Positions 60,090-64,000 of a DNA stretch of 64,000 nt are shown piece after piece; the stretch's first letter is position 1; each line of letters starts with the position of its first letter. The position numbers and the translations under genes were made by a program. The stretch spans positions 1 through 64,000 of the forward strand of contig JBOEHJ010000005.1 in NCBI GenBank assembly GCA_050633905.1, in the 5' to 3' direction. The notes under the pieces were generated by a model, which was given only the letters and a program-made list of their open reading frames with translations, did no database searches and was not told the origin of the DNA. The DNA is from JANQPX01 sp050633905 (GTDB taxonomy: Bacteria; Pseudomonadota; Alphaproteobacteria; Geminicoccales; Geminicoccaceae).

Positions 60090-61079
60090 TCATCTCCTGG
60101 AAGCGGGCGAAAGGATGTGATCGAGAGCGAGTGCTAGGATCAGCACCGAACCCATGACCATCAGCTCGACGTAATTCGGCGTATTCAAAAGCCGGAGCCC
60201 ATTGCGCAGGACGGCGAGCGTGAGAATGCCGCCCACCGTTTTCCACATGCTGCCGAAACCGCCCTGCAGGCGGGTTCCGCCGAGGACGACGGCGATGATC
60301 GTCCAGAGCTCCCAGACCTTGCCGGCGTTCGGCTCGGCGGTACCAAGGCGCATCGATAACAGGATGCCGGCGATGGCGGCCATCGCGCCACAGATGGTGA
60401 AATTGATGATCTTGTGGCGTTTGATATTGATGCCGGCATCGTGAGCGGCCTCGACATTGTCGCCGACCGCATAGGTCTCGCGCCCGTGGCGGGTGCTGGA
60501 GAGCACCCATTGGAAAAAAGCTGCGAGTGCTAAGAAGATCAGCGCCGTGATCGACAGGGGGCCGACATAAATTTCCGGGTACTCGGTGTAGCTGAAATCA
60601 CCGACCATCAGCGCGTCTTCGCCGGTGTAGACGAAGACCAGCCCGCGAATGCCGATCAGTCCGCCCAAGGTGACGATGAACGAATGCATGCCGGAGAGCG
60701 CCACCAGCGTTCCGTTCAGGAAGCCGAGGGCCACGCCCGACAGAAAGCCGCAGAATACGGCCGGCCAGACACCGATCTGCTCCTGCAGTCCGATGGCCAG
60801 CGCACAGGCCAGCGCCAGTGTCGCACCGACGGAAAGGTCGATCTCGCCGTCGATCATGACCATCGTCATGCCGACAGCAAGAATGCCGATAAAGGCGCCC
60901 TGGGTTAGAACGTTGCCGAGATTGTTGATCGTGAGGAAATAGGGCGAAGCGTAGGAGAAGACTGCGATGGCCAGGGCGAGGAACAGCCAGATATGGTTGC
61001 GCACCAGCCAGTTGAAGGCTGCATCGCCAAGCGTCGCCGATGTGCCGAGAGGACGCTTGCCTCGCAACGAAGCGCTCAT
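60090..61079 (-). CDS. Sugar ABC transporter permease B (RbsC family)
   Basis: This 329-residue, roughly ten-helix permease has VGMTMVMIDGEIDLSVGATL and VVLGGTRLQGGFGSMWKTVG. The start at 61079 overlaps the stop of the preceding permease gene (ATGA). The longer open frame upstream to 62126 is only the antisense-phase shadow of that gene. With its neighbour it should form a heterodimeric channel. Confidence 0.92.
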   Translation of the reverse strand: MSASLRGKRPLGTSATLGDAAFNWLVRNHIWLFLALAIAVFSYASPYFLTINNLGNVLTQGAFIGILAVGMTMVMIDGEIDLSVGATLALACALAIGLQEQIGVWPAVFCGFLSGVALGFLNGTLVALSGMHSFIVTLGGLIGIRGLVFVYTGEDALMVGDFSYTEYPEIYVGPLSITALIFLALAAFFQWVLSSTRHGRETYAVGDNVEAAHDAGINIKRHKIINFTICGAMAAIAGILLSMRLGTAEPNAGKVWELWTIIAVVLGGTRLQGGFGSMWKTVGGILTLAVLRNGLRLLNTPNYVELMVMGSVLILALALDHILSPASRR

Positions 61080-62032
61080 GCGAAAACCCTGCCGCGCTTG
61101 GCGCCGATATCGATCCACACCGCTGTTATGATGACGGCCCAGGTGACCAGCCACTGGACATAGTAGGGAAAGCCGAGCAGCAAAAGGCCATTCTGGATGA
61201 AGCCGAGCATGGTGATGCCGAGCACCGTGCGCCAGATGCTGCCCGATCCGCCGAGCAAGGACGTGCCACCGAGGATAATGCCGGCAAGCACGGTCAGCTC
61301 GTAGCCCTGGCCGATGGTATTCTGCGCACCCATCACGCGGCTGCCCATGATGATGGCAGCGAGCGCCGTCATTCCCCCTGACAACACGTAGGTCCAGAAT
61401 ACGACCCAGCGCGCATCGATGCCGGAGAACAGACCAGCGGTCTGGTTGCCGCCGACGGCATAGACGGTGCGGCCGAATATCGTGCGGCGCAGGATGAAAC
61501 TGGCGACGCCAGCCGATATCAGGAAAGCCAGGGCCGGAACAGGTAGTCCAAACAATGTACCGCGGCCGAAAAAGGCAAACCATGTCGCTTGCGGATTGGC
61601 GACATTGACGTTGGAGCCGCCGGAATAATAAAGCGTCAGTCCCTGCAGGAAGGACAGCATGGCCAGCGTCACGATCAGCGCGTTCAGCCCGACGAACCCG
61701 ACAAGCAGCCCGTTCCAGGCCCCGAGGACGAGGCCGGCGGCGATAACGATGAGAATGGCCCCGGCTGGACCGATGGCGTTGTGCTGATCGACGACGATGA
61801 CCGTCAAGAGCGTGAGCATCGATCCGACGGAAAGGTCGAGCCTGCCGGAAATCACCACAAAGGTGACGCCGATCGCGATCAAACCGGTGATCGAGACCTG
61901 GCGGACGACATCGAGGATGTTGCCGACGGTAAGAAACGACGGGGCGGACATGGCAACAGCCGCCAGAAATAATCCGAAAGCTACAATCAAGCCGTGACGC
62001 TGCAGAAACGCGGCACTGCGCGGCATCACCAT
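61076..62032 (-). CDS. Sugar ABC transporter permease A (RbsC family)
   Basis: This 318-residue permease has TFVVISGRLDLSVGSMLTLL and LAGIILGGTSLLGGSGSIWR. It is the first gene of the operon permease A - permease B - ATPase - oxidoreductase, divergent from the SBP gene at 62325, so the 290-base gap holds both promoters. Confidence 0.92.
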   Translation of the reverse strand: MVMPRSAAFLQRHGLIVAFGLFLAAVAMSAPSFLTVGNILDVVRQVSITGLIAIGVTFVVISGRLDLSVGSMLTLLTVIVVDQHNAIGPAGAILIVIAAGLVLGAWNGLLVGFVGLNALIVTLAMLSFLQGLTLYYSGGSNVNVANPQATWFAFFGRGTLFGLPVPALAFLISAGVASFILRRTIFGRTVYAVGGNQTAGLFSGIDARWVVFWTYVLSGGMTALAAIIMGSRVMGAQNTIGQGYELTVLAGIILGGTSLLGGSGSIWRTVLGITMLGFIQNGLLLLGFPYYVQWLVTWAVIITAVWIDIGAKRGRVFA

Positions 62033-62324
62033 CCGCAGTCTCCTCCCTGATCATCAAACGATAGGCGAGGGGGAGCCAGGATGACAGGCTGTAAAAATCC
62101 AAAATGGATGCAGATGCCGACAGCACGCGCGCACGTAGAGGCCAAGACCTTTGCAGGTTTGTTCAGCCTCGTTTCGTCTCATCCCTGCAAAAGATCAGAT
62201 TTGGATATCATGCGCATTGTTATGCTCGTGAATTGGAGGATGATCGGTAACATCGTGCAGTCTGCTGCAAGAAAGGCAGTCGCGCGGCCAGAAGGAAAAT
62301 TTAACCGCCCACAGGGAGCAGAAA
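62033..62324. promoter_or_regulatory. Divergent promoter region of the second sugar system
   Basis: The gap of 292 bases lies between the permease operon (minus) and the SBP gene (plus). GGGAG lies just upstream of the SBP start. I see no clear operator palindrome and no gene. Confidence 0.4.
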
Positions 62325-63326
62325 ATGACGGATTTCGCCAAGAGCGTACGCATTCTGGCGTTCGCTTTGATGACGGGCACTATGGCGGTTGGCACTGCCG
62401 TGGCAGAGGACGCGCCGGATTGGCTGGGTGGGGAACTCAAAAAGCCGCTATCGGAAACCCGTATCGGCATCACCGTGCTTTATCCGGGTTCCAACGCCTA
62501 TCAGGCGAAGTATGCCGAGACGGCCGAAAGCTACACCAAGGAACTCGGCCTGGATGCCACGGTGATGGACCCCCAAGGCGACCCGGCGACGCAGTTCGAT
62601 CAGCTGCAGGACATGGTTTCGCAAAATCTCGATGTGATCGTGTTATGGCCGACCTCGCAGAATGCGCTTATTCCAGCGGTGCGCGAAGCGTCACGCGCCG
62701 GCATTCCACTGATCACGTCCAACTCGCCGATCGGTGAGGCGGGGCGCCGCTACATCGTCGGCCACACCGGACCCGATGACTGTGCGCAGGCTGAACAGTC
62801 CGCCGAAATGCTCGGCGACGCTCTCAGCGGTGAGGGCAACATTGTCGTGGTCGAGGGTACGCCCGGTTATACGGTCTCGATCCTGCGCAAGAACTGCTTC
62901 CTCGACAAGCTGGAGGACACATATCCGAACATCAAGATTCTCGCCAGCCAGACCGCGGAGTGGAACCGCGAGAAGGCCCAGACGGTGATGGAAACCTATC
63001 TGACCCAGTTTGGCGACGATATCGATGGCGTCTACGCTTTTGACGACGGCATGGGGCTCGGCGTGATCAGCGCTCTGCAGGGTGCGGGCAAGCAGCCGGG
63101 CGAGGTCAAGCTCGTGACCTGCAACCAGTTCGGTGAAGGTTGGGATGCGATGAAGGAAGGCTGGCATACCGGTTCCAACAAGCAGTCGCCGATCGACGAT
63201 GCGATCCTCGCCATTCAGACGGCCGTAAAGGTCGCCAACGGCATCGACATTCCCGATCTCCAGGGCATCGAGACGCCGAAGGTACTGCCTGAGAACGTCG
63301 ACGAGTTCGAACGTCCTTCCTGGTAA
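62325..63326 (+). CDS. Sugar ABC transporter substrate-binding protein (RbsB type)
   Basis: This 333-residue periplasmic protein has a signal peptide (about 28 residues, ending VGTAVAED) and a Peripla_BP_4 domain (IGITVLYPGSNAYQAKYAE; DVIVLWPTSQNALIPAV; VYAFDDGMGLGVISAL). It is divergent from its permease operon. A strong hairpin at 63351-63381 lies behind it. The ligand is probably a sugar or polyol handled by the Gfo/Idh/MocA enzyme. Confidence 0.92.
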   Translation: MTDFAKSVRILAFALMTGTMAVGTAVAEDAPDWLGGELKKPLSETRIGITVLYPGSNAYQAKYAETAESYTKELGLDATVMDPQGDPATQFDQLQDMVSQNLDVIVLWPTSQNALIPAVREASRAGIPLITSNSPIGEAGRRYIVGHTGPDDCAQAEQSAEMLGDALSGEGNIVVVEGTPGYTVSILRKNCFLDKLEDTYPNIKILASQTAEWNREKAQTVMETYLTQFGDDIDGVYAFDDGMGLGVISALQGAGKQPGEVKLVTCNQFGEGWDAMKEGWHTGSNKQSPIDDAILAIQTAVKVANGIDIPDLQGIETPKVLPENVDEFERPSW

Positions 63327-63350
63327 GGTCAGGAGCGGCACGCAGGTTCT

Positions 63351-63381
63351 TTTGTCCGCGGCGTACTGCGCCGCGGACAAA
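63351..63381. terminator. Perfect 13-pair hairpin behind the SBP gene
   Basis: TTTGTCCGCGGCG-TACTG-CGCCGCGGACAAA is a perfect stem with a 5-base loop between two convergent genes (SBP at 62325-63326 and the SBP fragment ending at 63464). A short T-rich stretch flanks it on the upper-strand 5' side (TTCTTTT), giving a U-run for the minus strand. It probably ends transcription in both directions. Confidence 0.7.
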
Positions 63382-63442
63382 CAACTTGTCATCACCGATC
63401 CGAAAGCGGTGCCATGGTGGGCCGGGCACATCAGCTAACCCT

Positions 63443-63466
63443 TTGATGTGGCCATGCCACCCACTA
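63443..63466 (-). repeat. Palindromic repeat at the stop codon of the terminal solute-binding protein gene
   Basis: On the minus strand the gene ends TAC-TAG and runs straight into TGGGTGGCATGGCCACATCA, the same palindrome as after ftsE and the two Liv-type SBP genes. GTGGC-ATG-GCCAC is a perfect stem with a 3-base loop. No matching CTAG end was found on the other side. Confidence 0.55.
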
Positions 63467-64000
63467 GTATCGGCCGTTCGCCCGCATGACGGCGTCAACG
63501 CGATTTTGCGCCGATGATAACGCGGCAGCGGCAGTCACTCTGCCGCCGAGCATGTCGTGAATTTCCTCACCCAGGACGTACAGGATGTCGCTGAATTCCG
63601 GCACGGGCGGACGCGGCCACAACTGAATTTCGCCACGCCGCTCCATGGCGTCGATACGGTCGATGATCTTGGAAAACGACCGCACTTCCGGATCCGCACT
63701 GGTGGAAAAGCGCGGGCTGGTGAGGTTGCCGGCTTGCACATACCATTTCATCAGTTCCGGACGGGTCAGATACTCCATGACCTTCCAGGCCGATCGCGTG
63801 CGCTCTTCGCTGAGCCCTCTTGGTATGGCCAGCGCGAAGCCACCGATGGGCGATACGGCGCGCGCACCCGGGGCTGGTGGGTGAACGGCGAAATCGACCT
63901 GGCCATGGGCCGCTGCTTTCTTGTCGAGCTCAAAAGCTGCGGCGCGCACCGACCAGCCATAGGTCATCGCCGCCTTACCGCTTGCGAAGAGTGCGATGCG
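63464..64000 (-). CDS. Extracellular solute-binding protein (family 1), C-terminal part
   Basis: The frame continues to the window end. RIALFASGKAAMTYGW, then VSPIGGFALAIPRG and AWKVMEYLTRPELMKWY, are typical of MalE/UgpB-type carbohydrate-binding proteins, with the last helix ALSSAQNRVDAVMRANG. The N-terminus and signal peptide are outside. The TAG stop is embedded in the palindromic repeat. Confidence 0.85.
   Translation of the reverse strand, partial: RIALFASGKAAMTYGWSVRAAAFELDKKAAAHGQVDFAVHPPAPGARAVSPIGGFALAIPRGLSEERTRSAWKVMEYLTRPELMKWYVQAGNLTSPRFSTSADPEVRSFSKIIDRIDAMERRGEIQLWPRPPVPEFSDILYVLGEEIHDMLGGRVTAAAALSSAQNRVDAVMRANGRY

Noticed and set aside
60090..62126. 678-codon frame suggesting a giant permease
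   Set aside because: Only the last 329 codons look like a permease. The rest is an out-of-phase reading of the neighbouring permease gene, whose stop overlaps an ATG at 61079.
1..64000. CRISPR array, prophage structural genes, toxin-antitoxin or secondary-metabolite synthase
   Set aside because: No regularly spaced repeats, no phage structural proteins, no recognisable toxin-antitoxin pair and no NRPS/PKS modules were seen on either strand.

Overview
The window looks like a chromosomal segment of an alphaproteobacterium. The order prs-rplY-pth-ychF, the ftsE/ftsX block divergent from an MJ0042 zinc-ribbon gene, the Mrp-type antiporter cluster and the many Frc-, Rbs- and Liv-type ABC systems are typical of that class. 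The order and family cannot be settled from the sequence alone. GC content is moderately high, and the far left end is visibly more AT-rich.

Layout. 1-232: broken IS5-type transposase. 327-7787 (minus): ten-gene Mrp-like cation/proton antiporter operon with a split MrpA and three MrpD-like subunits. 8170-16807: core genes nth, DUF2244, a START-like protein, plsC, ftsX, ftsE, zinc-ribbon, ychF, pth, rplY and prs. 17090-22052: transposase scrap, creatinase-like M24 protein, DUF488, a secreted Rid protein with a divergent TetR gene, and a DMT exporter. 22049-25193: LacI-type remnant plus a three-gene sugar ABC transporter.

25487-56955 is bounded by two direct repeats of the 3' half of a tRNA-Thr(UGU) gene, 31.4 kb apart. 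This suggests a genomic island, or tandem islands, at a tRNA site. The island holds two linked catabolic blocks. Block A (26187-44411) has a kynureninase-like gene divergent from hyuA-hyuB, a START-like protein, two complete branched-chain-type SBP/permease sets sharing one LivG/LivF ATPase pair, two aldo-keto reductases (one fused to a Rid domain), a stand-alone Rid protein and a VOC-bicupin protein. Block B (44915-55064) is a tightly overlapping operon that can take tryptophan through formylkynurenine/kynurenine to anthranilate, then 2-aminobenzoyl-CoA, then a dearomatised CoA ester for beta-oxidation-like degradation, with its own MarR regulator. Block A is the best candidate for an undescribed pathway. 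My inference is ATP-dependent opening of an imported lactam that ends in a kynureninase-type cleavage feeding anthranilate to block B.

The right edge of the island (54062-57229) is a scrapyard: a thioesterase with an internal deletion, sdaA and gcvP remnants, a frameshifted XRE-cupin regulator, and tRNA-Thr and tRNA-fMet 3' fragments. 57393-64000 holds a second sugar system (Gfo/Idh/MocA oxidoreductase, two-domain ATPase, two permeases, divergent SBP) and the C-terminus of another solute-binding protein.

A short palindromic repeat of the type CTAG-TGGYRTGRCCACNTCA recurs across the window. Four copies begin exactly at the TAG stop codon of a gene. Two pairs form CTAG-flanked inverted repeats resembling small MITEs, one of them between ftsE and ftsX.
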